Assembly (NCBI GenBank): GCA_025450585.1
Contig: JANWHD010000033.1
Span: 1-64,000, forward strand
Direction of reading: 5' to 3'
DNA: 64,000 bases
Origin: Solirubrobacterales bacterium
Lineage (GTDB): Bacteria > Actinomycetota > Thermoleophilia > Solirubrobacterales > 70-9
This document shows, piece by piece, positions 27,551 to 34,973 of this stretch. Position 1 is the first letter of the stretch. Every line of letters starts with the position of its first letter. The notes beneath the pieces were generated by a model. The model was not told the origin of the DNA and made no database searches. It was given only the letters and a program-made list of their open reading frames with translations. The position numbers were made by a program, and so were the translations under genes.

Positions 27551-28720
27551 ATGGGGATCTCGGACCCGTCAAAACGACTGGAGGCGATGCCTCCCTACAA
27601 GTTCCAGGAGCTGGAGCGGACGATCGCCGACAAGCGCGCCGCCGGCATCGACGTGATCAGCCTCGGCATCGGCGATCCCGACGAACCGACCTACCCGCAC
27701 ATCGTCTCGGCGATGCAGGAGGCGGTTGCCGACCCCGGCAACCAGCAGTACCCGAGCAACCGCGGCCGCGAGGAGTTCCGCCAGGCCTTCGCCGAGTTCT
27801 ACGACCGCCGCTTCGGCGTCGAGATCGACCCGGAAAACGAGGTGATCCCGGCGATCGGCGCCAAGGAGTGCATCTACAACCTCTGCTTCGCTTTCCTCGA
27901 CCCCGGCGACGTCGCGCTCGCCTCCGACCCCGGCTACCCCGTCTACACCGGCGGCCCGATCCTCGCCGGGGCGAGCGCGGAGCTGCTGCCGCTCGTCCCC
28001 GAGCTGGGCTTCGCGCCCGACCTCAGCGCCATCCCGGCCGAGGTCGCCGCCAAGGCTCGCCTGATGTTCCTCAACTTCCCCAACAACCCGAGCGGCGCGA
28101 TCGTTCCCGAGGGCTTCTTCGAGATGGCCGTCTCCTTCGCCCGCGAGCACGAGATTCTCGTCGTCCACGACAACGCCTACTCGGAGACGACCTACGACGG
28201 CTACGTGGCGCCGAGCTTCCTCGCCACGCCCGGCGCCAAGGAGGTCGGCGTCGAGGTCTTCTCGCTCTCCAAGGGCTACAACATGACCGGCTGGCGCTGC
28301 GCCGCGATCCTCGGCAACGCCGAGGCGGTGCAGACCTACTGGCGACTGAAGACGAACGTCGACTCCGGCCTCTTCGAGGCCGTGCAGATGGCGGGCGTCG
28401 CGGCGCTCCAGGGCCCGAGCGGCCCGATGGAGCGGATGAACGAGACCTACACCCGCCGGCGCGACCTCGTGGTCGGGGCGCTGCGCGAGATCGGCGTCGA
28501 GGTGACGCCACCGAAGGGCACGATCTACGTCTGGGCGCCGGTCCCCGAGGGCCACACCTCGACCTCCTTCGCCGAGCTGGTCCTCGAAGAGGCCGCCGTC
28601 GTCGTCTCGCCGGGCTCTATGTACGGGCCGAGCGGCGAGGGCTTCTTCCGCATCTCGCTCACCACACCCGACGACCGCATCTCAGAGGCCGTCGAGCGCA
28701 TGCGCGAGCACCTGACCTAA
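27551..28720 (+). CDS. dapL: LL-diaminopimelate aminotransferase
   Basis: PLP fold-type I aminotransferase that converts tetrahydrodipicolinate directly to LL-diaminopimelate, bypassing succinyl or acetyl intermediates. Features of the DapL/AspC group: ISLGIGDPDEPTYPHI, the NNPSG motif (FLNFPNNPSGAIVP), DNAYSETTYDG, and the PLP lysine in SLSKGYNMTGWR. 389 aa is normal. The position after dapF, with dapA/dapB upstream in the window, supports the DapL assignment over a general aromatic aminotransferase. The 3' end overlaps the converging hydrolase gene by 4 bp. Confidence 0.88.
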   Translation: MGISDPSKRLEAMPPYKFQELERTIADKRAAGIDVISLGIGDPDEPTYPHIVSAMQEAVADPGNQQYPSNRGREEFRQAFAEFYDRRFGVEIDPENEVIPAIGAKECIYNLCFAFLDPGDVALASDPGYPVYTGGPILAGASAELLPLVPELGFAPDLSAIPAEVAAKARLMFLNFPNNPSGAIVPEGFFEMAVSFAREHEILVVHDNAYSETTYDGYVAPSFLATPGAKEVGVEVFSLSKGYNMTGWRCAAILGNAEAVQTYWRLKTNVDSGLFEAVQMAGVAALQGPSGPMERMNETYTRRRDLVVGALREIGVEVTPPKGTIYVWAPVPEGHTSTSFAELVLEEAAVVVSPGSMYGPSGEGFFRISLTTPDDRISEAVERMREHLT

Positions 28721-29559
28721 CCCGCCGCGGCCTTCTCCTCGCGCTTGCGCCAGTAGCGGTCGAGGCCGCGCCACTGGTACTCGGGAGGGACGCACTGGAT
28801 CAGCTCCTCGGCGGTGATGGGGTCGGCGTTCTCCATCACGTGAAGCCTGTGGCGATGCTCGTATTCCTGTTCTGAGAGCTGCCGGGCCAGCTCGGCCTCC
28901 TCGCGCAGGCGCAGGCGGACCTTCTCCAGGTGCTCGATCGGATCGTCGACCTGGCCGAAGTGGGTGAGGGCGAGGCGCTCGGGCCGCCAGGACTCGATGA
29001 TCGCGATCGAGTCGAGCCAGGCCTCGACGTCGATGTCCGGCGGCGGTGTGGGGGGGACGATCAGGTCCGACGGGGGGATCCGCACCGCGGCGACGTCGCC
29101 GACGAAGGCGGTGCCGGTCTCTTCGTGCAGGTAGCAGACGTGGTGCGAGGCGTGGCCGGGTGTGTAGGCGACGCGCATGCCGAGCACGTCCTCGCCGCCC
29201 GTGAGTGGGTGCACGTTCGCCTCGGGCACCGGAACGATCTCGCCCCAGAGCCGCTCCATCTCCTCCCCATAGAGCCGCTCCGCACTGGCCAGTAGCTTCG
29301 AGGGGTCGACGAGATGGGGGGCGCCGCGCTCGTGCACGTAGACCTTGAGCTCGGGCCAGCGGCGCACCAGCGCTCCCGTCGCGGCGGCGTGGTCGAGGTG
29401 AATGTGGGTGAGGAGCAGAGCCCGCGGTTGCTCGTCCCCCAGCGCCTCCAGCAGCGTCTCCATCGAGGACTCCGGCCCTGGGTCGACCAGGCACCAGTCG
29501 ACTTCCCAACAGCCGATCACGTGCGGGCGCCCGAGGTGCTTGACGTCGATGACCCGCAT
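28717..29559 (-). CDS. MBL-fold metallohydrolase
   Basis: Metallo-beta-lactamase fold enzyme of 280 aa. Metal-binding motif LLTHIHLDHAAATGAL, later HAS(HH) in TPGHASHHVCYL, FVGDVAAV for the bridging Asp and a C-terminal His in LTHFGQVDD. The start at 29559 (MRVIDVKHLGRPHVIGCWEVDWCLVDPGP) is the first one consistent with the fold. It probably acts on a glyoxalase II-like thioester or similar small molecule; the substrate is unknown. It lies 14 bp after the epimerase gene and so likely in one operon. Confidence 0.86.
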   Translation of the reverse strand: MRVIDVKHLGRPHVIGCWEVDWCLVDPGPESSMETLLEALGDEQPRALLLTHIHLDHAAATGALVRRWPELKVYVHERGAPHLVDPSKLLASAERLYGEEMERLWGEIVPVPEANVHPLTGGEDVLGMRVAYTPGHASHHVCYLHEETGTAFVGDVAAVRIPPSDLIVPPTPPPDIDVEAWLDSIAIIESWRPERLALTHFGQVDDPIEHLEKVRLRLREEAELARQLSEQEYEHRHRLHVMENADPITAEELIQCVPPEYQWRGLDRYWRKREEKAAAG

Positions 29560-29573
29560 GGCCGTCGCGGGAC

Positions 29574-30569
29574 TCAGGTCGTCGGGGAGGGGAAGCGCTC
29601 GTCGACTTCCAAGGTCTGGCGCATACCCTCCTCCATCCCGCGCGGCGCGTAGCCGAGCTCGCGGCTGGCCTTCTCGTGACTGGCCCAGAAGGTGACCCCG
29701 TCGGCGGATGAGATCAGCTCGTGCAGGTTCGGCGGCTGACCCATCAGCTTCCCGACAAGCGGCCCGAAGGGCGCCATCGCCTTCATCAGCCCGGTGGGCA
29801 GCGCCCGCTTCGGCGCCTTGCGCCCGGACAGGCCGGCCACGGTCTCGATCGCGTCGCGCATCGTCGTCACGGGACCGCTGAGGACGTAGGCCTCCCCGGC
29901 CTTGCCCTTGTCGAGGGCGAGCAGGATGCCTCCGGCGATGTCCTCGACGTGGGTCATGCAGATGCCCAGCTCGGGGAAGGGAAGCAGCGGCAGCCTGCCG
30001 GCGAAGAACTGCTCGAGCAGATCGGCCACCTGTGAGGTGTCGCCGGGGCCGTAGACGCCGCCGGGCTGGACGATCACGCCGGGCAGGCTCTCCTCGGAGA
30101 TCAGCCGTTCGGCGATCCGCTGCGATTCGAGCTTCGTCTCCTCGTAGTAAGAGGTGAATTCCTTGCCGGGGTGCCTGTACGTCTCGTCGACGACCTTGCG
30201 GTGTGTGTTGCCGAAGGTGCCCACGGTCGAGACGTGGACGACCTTGGGAACCCTGGTCTCCAAAACCGCCCTCATCACCCGCTCGGTGCCCTTGACGTTG
30301 GCCTCGTACATAGCCGGGTGCCGCTTGGCCGGGATCCCGACCTCGTACATAGCCGCGACGTGGACGACTGCGTCGCAACCCTCCATGCCCTGGCGGAGGG
30401 CTGCCTCGTCGCCGAGGTCGCCGGCCACGAGCGTGCAGCCAAGATCCGACAGCTTCGCGCCCTTCTCGGGGGTTCGCACCAGGCAGGACACCTCATCGCC
30501 GCGGGCGCGCAGTTGCCGCACGACCTCGCCGCCGATGAAGCCCGTCCCTCCTGTGACGAAGACCTTCAC
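29574..30569 (-). CDS. NAD-dependent epimerase/dehydratase (extended SDR, dihydroflavonol reductase-like)
   Basis: Extended short-chain dehydrogenase of 331 aa. N-terminal nucleotide motif VTGGTGFIGGEVVRQL, downstream VVHVAAMYEVG and active-site YxxxK in SYYEETKLESQRIAE with an upstream Ser/Thr (VSTVGTFG). Closest in pattern to HpnA/dihydroflavonol-4-reductase-like proteins of bacteria; the substrate cannot be told. It is divergent from hflX across a 129-bp gap that holds a perfect 11-bp inverted repeat. Confidence 0.87.
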   Translation of the reverse strand: MKVFVTGGTGFIGGEVVRQLRARGDEVSCLVRTPEKGAKLSDLGCTLVAGDLGDEAALRQGMEGCDAVVHVAAMYEVGIPAKRHPAMYEANVKGTERVMRAVLETRVPKVVHVSTVGTFGNTHRKVVDETYRHPGKEFTSYYEETKLESQRIAERLISEESLPGVIVQPGGVYGPGDTSQVADLLEQFFAGRLPLLPFPELGICMTHVEDIAGGILLALDKGKAGEAYVLSGPVTTMRDAIETVAGLSGRKAPKRALPTGLMKAMAPFGPLVGKLMGQPPNLHELISSADGVTFWASHEKASRELGYAPRGMEEGMRQTLEVDERFPSPTT

Positions 30570-30577
30570 GGCCGCTA

Positions 30578-30583
30578 ACCCTA
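30578..30583 (-). promoter_or_regulatory. -10 element of a leaderless epimerase promoter
   Basis: On the minus strand TAGGGT ends 8 nt before the GTG start. Confidence 0.55.
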
Positions 30584-30611
30584 TCCGGACTAGCCGCCCC
30601 CGGACGCGGGA

Positions 30612-30653
30612 GGGCGGGCGCGAGGCCTCCGGGTGTGATCAGCGCGCCCGCCC
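30612..30653. repeat. Inverted repeat in the divergent epimerase/hflX promoter gap
   Basis: GGGCGGGCGCG (30612-30622) and CGCGCCCGCCC (30643-30653) pair perfectly around 20 nt. Both flanking genes are transcribed away from it, so it is not a terminator; an operator or attenuator-like role is possible. Confidence 0.6.
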
Positions 30654-30684
30654 GGGAGCAGAGGAGGCGGCGCCCGGCCCCGCC

Positions 30685-30690
30685 TACAAT
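30685..30690 (+). promoter_or_regulatory. -10 element of a leaderless hflX promoter
   Basis: TACAAT ends 8 nt before the GTG start. Confidence 0.6.
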
Positions 30691-30698
30691 CGGACGGA

Positions 30699-32024
30699 GT
30701 GCAGCGATCTAGAAACGGACGCAAGACGCAGACGGGCCAGGCGGCAAACGGCGCAGGCGTCTCCAACCCCCGGGCCAAGCAGCGCGCCCTCGCGATCGGC
30801 ATCGCAGGCGGAAGGGCCGACACCGACCCGCTGGCAGAGCTGAAGGAGCTGTTGCGCACCGCCGGCGTGGCCACCGCGGGCGAAGCGATGCAGCAGCGCG
30901 ACGCGCCCGACCCCGACCGCTACGTCGGCCGCGGCAAGCTGGACGAACTGAAAGAGCAGATCGCGGCCTGCGACGCCAACCTCGTCGCCTGTGATGACGA
31001 GCTCGCGCCGCGCCAGGAGCGCAACCTGGAGGCGGCGCTCGGCGTGCCCGTGATCGACCGCACCGCGGTCATCCTCGACATCTTCGCCGACCACGCCCAC
31101 TCGGCGGAGGGAAAGCTCCAGGTCGAGCTGGCCCAGCTCGAGTACAACATGGCCCGCATGCGGGGGCTCTGGACCCACCTCGAGCGCCTCGGCGCGGGCA
31201 GGATGGACGGTGGCATCGGCACCAGGGGCCCCGGCGAGAGCCAGATCGAGACCGACCGCCGCCTGGCTCGCGACCGCATCGCCGCACTGCGCCGCCGCCT
31301 GGTCCGACTCCAGCGCAACCGCGGCGTGATGCGCACCCGCCGCGACCGCTCCTCGCTCCCGCGAGTGGCCCTCGCCGGCTACACCAACGCGGGCAAGTCG
31401 ACCCTGCTGAACGCGCTGACCGGGGCCGAGGTCGGCGTCGGCGACCGGCTCTTCCACACTCTCGACCCGACCACCCGCAGTCTCGAGCTCTCCGGGCGCG
31501 ACTACCTGCTGACCGACACCGTCGGCTTCATCGAGAAGCTGCCGCACCAGCTGGTAGAGGCCTTCAAGGCGACTCTGGAGGAGACCGTGCTCGCCGACCT
31601 GATCCTGCACGTCGTCGACGCCGGCGCCCCCGAGGAGCGCCGCCAGGCGGACATGCGCGCGGTCGACGAGGTGCTGGAGGAGATCGGCGCCGGCGTGAGC
31701 CCACGCCTGCTCGTGCTCAACAAGGCCGATTTGCTCGACGGCGAGAACCGCGACGAGGCCCTCATGCTCCACCCCGACGCCATCCTCGTCTCAGCCCTGA
31801 CCGGCGAGGGCCTCGACGAGCTGCGGAAACGGGTTGAGCAGGCCTTCGAGGACACCTTGGCCGAAGTAGAGCTGTTGATCCCTTATGCCGATGGTGCCAG
31901 GCTTTCGGAGCTGCACGAGGTAGCGGGCGACCTCGACCGCGAGGATCGCCCCGACGGGGTTTTCGTCCGTGCTCGTGTCCCCTTTGCGGAGTTGCATCGC
32001 TTCGAGGACCTCGTCGCGGCCTGA
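30699..32024 (+). CDS. hflX: GTPase HflX
   Basis: Ribosome-associated GTPase that splits stalled 70S ribosomes. The 441-residue protein has the HflX N-terminal domain (YVGRGKLDELKEQI; DRTAVILDIFADHAHSAEGKLQVELAQL), the long-helix region (GPGESQIETDRR) and the G domain with GYTNAGKSTLLNAL, DTVGFIEKLPHQL and NKAD. The GTG start follows a TACAAT box with an 8-nt spacer. Its stop codon lies inside the left arm of a 94-bp palindrome. Confidence 0.95.
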   Translation: MQRSRNGRKTQTGQAANGAGVSNPRAKQRALAIGIAGGRADTDPLAELKELLRTAGVATAGEAMQQRDAPDPDRYVGRGKLDELKEQIAACDANLVACDDELAPRQERNLEAALGVPVIDRTAVILDIFADHAHSAEGKLQVELAQLEYNMARMRGLWTHLERLGAGRMDGGIGTRGPGESQIETDRRLARDRIAALRRRLVRLQRNRGVMRTRRDRSSLPRVALAGYTNAGKSTLLNALTGAEVGVGDRLFHTLDPTTRSLELSGRDYLLTDTVGFIEKLPHQLVEAFKATLEETVLADLILHVVDAGAPEERRQADMRAVDEVLEEIGAGVSPRLLVLNKADLLDGENRDEALMLHPDAILVSALTGEGLDELRKRVEQAFEDTLAEVELLIPYADGARLSELHEVAGDLDREDRPDGVFVRARVPFAELHRFEDLVAA

Positions 32025-32114
32025 GAGCGGGGGCGCCACTCGAACGGGCGGATACTCAAAATGCCGGGCTCTTAGCCCGGCATTTGTCCGGGCGAGTGGC
32101 GCCCCCGCTCTCAG
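32021..32114. repeat. 94-bp nested palindrome between hflX and dut
   Basis: Outer arms of 22 bp pair without mismatch (32021-32042 with 32093-32114). The left arm contains the hflX stop codon. Inside, AAATGCCGGGCT (32059-32070) and AGCCCGGCATTT (32074-32085) form a second perfect 12-bp hairpin with a ctt loop. There is no T-tract. The dut -10 box begins 9 bp later. Confidence 0.88.
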
Positions 32115-32122
32115 GCCACCGG

Positions 32123-32128
32123 TAGGGT
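32123..32128 (+). promoter_or_regulatory. -10 element of a leaderless dut promoter
   Basis: TAGGGT ends 8 nt before the GTG start. Confidence 0.55.
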
Positions 32129-32136
32129 GGCGGACC

Positions 32137-32568
32137 GTGGAGCTGCCGGTCGCGAAACTAGTCCCCGAGGCGGTGCTGCCCTCACGAGCGCACGAGGGTG
32201 ACGCGGGCTTGGACCTGTATGCCTGCGAGGCGGCGCATATCGGACCGGGGGAGAGGTGGAGCGTCGGGACCGGGGTTGCCGTGGAGATTCCAGAGGGGCA
32301 CGCGGGGCTGGTGCTGCCGAGGTCGGGTTTGGCGAAGAAGCATGGGATCGCGCTGGTCAATGCGCCGGGCCTGATCGATTCGGGCTACCGGGGTGAGATC
32401 AGGGTGCTGCTGCTCAACACCGACCCTGCCGAGACCTTCAGGGTCGAGCCGGGCGATCGGATCGCGCAGCTGGTGATCTCCCCGATCGTGCTCGCCGAGC
32501 CGGTTGAGGTAGAGGCCTTGGCCAACTCAGCCCGCGGCGACGGCGGCTTCGGCTCCAGTGGCCGGTGA
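32137..32568 (+). CDS. dut: dUTP diphosphatase
   Basis: Hydrolyses dUTP to dUMP. The GTG at 32137 gives 143 aa (MELPVAKLVPEAVLPSRAHEGDAGLDLYA). All five trimeric dUTPase motifs are visible: DAGLDLYA, PRSGLAKKHGIAL, NAPGLIDSGYRGEI, GDRIAQLVI and the C-terminal RGDGGFGSSGR. The longer open frame upstream runs through hflX and the palindrome and is not dUTPase-like. Confidence 0.95.
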   Translation: MELPVAKLVPEAVLPSRAHEGDAGLDLYACEAAHIGPGERWSVGTGVAVEIPEGHAGLVLPRSGLAKKHGIALVNAPGLIDSGYRGEIRVLLLNTDPAETFRVEPGDRIAQLVISPIVLAEPVEVEALANSARGDGGFGSSGR

Positions 32569-32648
32569 AAACCGGAACCAAAGCCGGGGAAGACGTACTC
32601 CGTGAAGCCGCCATCGCGGACACACCGATCTCTAAAGCCCGGGGAAGA

Positions 32649-32654
32649 TAGGCT
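32649..32654 (+). promoter_or_regulatory. -10 element of a leaderless promoter for the 32661 gene
   Basis: TAGGCT ends 6 nt before the ATG. Confidence 0.55.
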
Positions 32655-32660
32655 TTCGGC

Positions 32661-32972
32661 ATGGCCCAGCTAGTCCAGATTGCGCAAGAGGCAAACCGGC
32701 GGTCAATGATCGAGGATCAAAGTTGGACCGGAGCAATCATCGTTGGCCCGGCCATACTCGCGCCACTTGAGCGAGTCGAGATTCGTAACAGCTCCTTTGA
32801 TGGGGACCCAGACTCTCTATTTATCGAGATCCCCGAAGGTCGAGGCGTTATAGGTGTCATCGGGCTTAAAAATGTCGCGTTCGACGATTGCGAGTTTCGG
32901 AATGTCGGCATTGCGGGGACGCCTGAGAGCATCGCTCGTTTTCGTGCTGGCCTTGCTGAGGGTCGCGACTGA
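32661..32972 (+). CDS. Small hypothetical protein (103 aa)
   Basis: Function not recognised. The sequence alternates short strands with the repeated pattern of Asn/Cys-containing turns (IRNSSFDG, VAFDDCEFRNVGIAGT), as in short beta-helix-like cytoplasmic proteins. It has no signal peptide or membrane segment. GC content is noticeably lower than the neighbours, as for the converging gene that ends 3 bp away, so the pair may be acquired. A TAGGCT promoter box supports that it is a real gene. Confidence 0.6.
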   Translation: MAQLVQIAQEANRRSMIEDQSWTGAIIVGPAILAPLERVEIRNSSFDGDPDSLFIEIPEGRGVIGVIGLKNVAFDDCEFRNVGIAGTPESIARFRAGLAEGRD

Positions 32973-32975
32973 TCT

Positions 32976-33410
32976 TCATTTCTGAGCTGCGTCAGTCTTA
33001 AAGTTGCAGTCCGATGCTTTGGCGATTTGGACCTTGGTGAACTGCTCCAAGGACCCAGCCTCAATGACGGAGCCGGTCAGCTCCTCAATCTCAAGCGTAG
33101 TTCCCTTTGATCTCGCATGTTGAGTGCGCAGAAGACGAGCTGGAGCATCGATCAACTGGATCAGGGCAATGAGAAACAGTGCTGCTCCCAGCACGATTCC
33201 CGTGGGCATCAAGCTGTGCACGGCTCGATCCATCCAGTGCGCTTTGTGCTGAAGCCAATAGCTGATCACTGTCACCGCAACGACAACCACCACCTCAAAA
33301 AAGAAATGCTGCTTTATGAATTTCCATACACCGGAAACGGCCTCTCTGAGCACCTCCCTTCGGTAGGGCCACAGCGATTCGCTTCTAGTGATGTCGCGCC
33401 TATTTGACAC
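32976..33410 (-). CDS. Small membrane protein of unknown function (144 aa)
   Basis: Function not recognised. Basic N-terminus, then two membrane helices (FFFEVVVVVAVTVISYWL and LMPTGIVLGAALFLIALIQLI) separated by a short loop, and a soluble C-terminal tail of about 50 residues (ARLLRTQHARSKGTTLEIEELTG). Starts with GTG, 6 nt after a TAGGCT box. Low GC like its convergent partner. Both are accessory-type genes between dut and gatD. Confidence 0.58.
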   Translation of the reverse strand: MSNRRDITRSESLWPYRREVLREAVSGVWKFIKQHFFFEVVVVVAVTVISYWLQHKAHWMDRAVHSLMPTGIVLGAALFLIALIQLIDAPARLLRTQHARSKGTTLEIEELTGSVIEAGSLEQFTKVQIAKASDCNFKTDAAQK

Positions 33411-33416
33411 GCAGAG

Positions 33417-33422
33417 AGCCTA
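33417..33422 (-). promoter_or_regulatory. -10 element of a leaderless promoter for the 33410 gene
   Basis: On the minus strand TAGGCT ends 6 nt before the GTG start. Confidence 0.55.
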
Positions 33423-33486
33423 AAGCCGTCCGGAAATTGATACCGCCGGTTTGATCTAGGACGACGCGAGGCGTCCGCGAAGCCTC

Positions 33487-34224
33487 CTAATCCAGCGCGG
33501 CTGCGCGGGCCGACTCGTGAGCCGCCAGCTCCAGGCTGTCGTTGAGGGGCTCGAGATCCGGACGGGTGCCGTAGCGGCGCTCCAGGGCCGTCGCGATCAG
33601 GTGGTCGGCCAGCCAGGCGTTCTTGGGGAGGAGGGGGCCGTGAAGGTAGGTGCCAATTAGGTTTCCCTCCTTGACGCCCTCGAGGCCGTCCTCGCCGTTG
33701 TTGCCGAAGCCCTTGATCACGCGGCCGAAGGGCTGTTCGCCCGAACCCAGGTAGGTGCGGCCGCCGTGGTTCTCGAAGCCGGCCACGGTTCGCTTGCCGC
33801 TGCCGAGGTCGGCCTCGATCGCGACGTTGCCGATCAGCCGCGGGCCGGGCTTGCGCACGGTCTCCAGATCAACCAGGCCGAGCCCCTCCAGCCGCTCCTC
33901 GCCGAGCTGGTAGCTGTGGCCCAGCAGCTGGTAGCCACCGCAGACCGCGAGCACGGCAGCACCGTCGGCGAGCGCGGTGCCCAGTGCCTCGCGCTTGGTC
34001 TCGACCATGTCGGCAGCGACGGCGCGCTGGTCGCGGTCCTGGCCACCGCCGAGGTAGATGAGGTCGTGGGAACCGGGCTCGAAGCGCTCGCCGGGCCCCG
34101 CGGCGGCGTACTCGAACCCAATGCCCCGCCACTCGCAGCGTCGTCGCAGGAAGACGATGTTGCCGCGGTCGGCGTAGATGTTCATCTGCTCGGGGTAGAG
34201 GGCGAGCAGTCGCAGCTCCGTCAC
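33487..34224 (-). CDS. gatD: Lipid II isoglutaminyl synthase, glutaminase subunit GatD
   Basis: CobB/CobQ-like class I glutamine amidotransferase supplying ammonia to MurT for amidation of D-Glu in lipid II. From the GTG at 34224 it is 245 aa: LALYPEQMNIYADRGNIVFL, nucleophile Cys95 in VLAVCGGYQLLG, GFENHGGRTYLG and the catalytic His in IGTYLHGPLLPKN. The start overlaps the methyltransferase stop by GTGA. In other Gram-positives gatD follows murT directly; here a methyltransferase gene is between them. Confidence 0.93.
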   Translation of the reverse strand: MTELRLLALYPEQMNIYADRGNIVFLRRRCEWRGIGFEYAAAGPGERFEPGSHDLIYLGGGQDRDQRAVAADMVETKREALGTALADGAAVLAVCGGYQLLGHSYQLGEERLEGLGLVDLETVRKPGPRLIGNVAIEADLGSGKRTVAGFENHGGRTYLGSGEQPFGRVIKGFGNNGEDGLEGVKEGNLIGTYLHGPLLPKNAWLADHLIATALERRYGTRPDLEPLNDSLELAAHESARAAALD

Positions 34225-34973
34225 GGCGCCTTCTCCAGCAGCACCACGGTCGAGCCGACGTGGGCCTCGGTAGCGGCGATCTCGCGCCGGCCAGCCGGCA
34301 GCAGTCCAGCCTCGGTGGCTTCGCCTTCGAGCTCCTCGGCGCTGAGCACCCGCAGCTCGACCTCGTTCATCTCGTCGCTCATGTTCCCGTCGGGGTCGAC
34401 GGTCTGGCGCAGGCGGCGCAGCAGAATCCGTTCCGAGTCGACGACCGGCTCCAGTGGCAGGCTCGAGTAGATCCAACCGTCCACCTGGCGCACGTCGGGC
34501 AACGGCGGGGGCGATCCCTGGGGTGCCGGCTGCAGCTCCTCGACGATCGCAAAGGCGGCCCTGCCTCCAGGATCCATGCAGTCGGCCGTGCACCGAAGGC
34601 AGTCGCCTCGCTCTTCGCTGCCGCCCAGGAGCTGGATCAGCTGCATCGGCGCCAGGATCAGGCTGAACATCGTCCCGAACGGGCCGAAATCGCGGACGTC
34701 CTCCACCTCCGCATCCCCAGACGTCCCCCGACACTTCTCCCACACGGCCCCGACCAGGTTGGGATCGCGGTCGAGGCCGATCACCAAGTTGGGCACGCGA
34801 GCGGAAAGGTGGTGGACGACCCGGCCGGCGCCGCAGCCGAGCTCCATGATCGCGTCGTTCTCGCCGAGCGATGCTGCCAGCTCCTCCCAGAGCGGCAGGT
34901 CGGCCTCGTAGTCGCCGCACTCCACTTCGTTCCAGATGACCGCCTCGGGGTCGCTCCCGAAGAGCAGGCTCAT
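34221..34973 (-). CDS. SAM-dependent methyltransferase coupled between murT and gatD
   Basis: Class I methyltransferase of 250 aa: motif I IMELGCGAGRVVHHLSAR, acidic residue LVIGLDRDPNLVG, motif IV-like region FGTMFSLILAPMQLIQLL. The start (MSLLFGSDPEAVIW) overlaps the murT stop by ATGA, and the stop overlaps gatD by GTGA, so all three are translationally coupled. The family assignment is clear but the acceptor is not. The operon suggests a peptidoglycan precursor, or the MurT/GatD complex, as an inference only. Confidence 0.86.
   Translation of the reverse strand: MSLLFGSDPEAVIWNEVECGDYEADLPLWEELAASLGENDAIMELGCGAGRVVHHLSARVPNLVIGLDRDPNLVGAVWEKCRGTSGDAEVEDVRDFGPFGTMFSLILAPMQLIQLLGGSEERGDCLRCTADCMDPGGRAAFAIVEELQPAPQGSPPPLPDVRQVDGWIYSSLPLEPVVDSERILLRRLRQTVDPDGNMSDEMNEVELRVLSAEELEGEATEAGLLPAGRREIAATEAHVGSTVVLLEKAP

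Noticed and set aside
32661..33410. Toxin-antitoxin or insertion element remnant
   Set aside because: Convergent genes, not an operon; no toxin, transposase or terminal repeat motif is visible.
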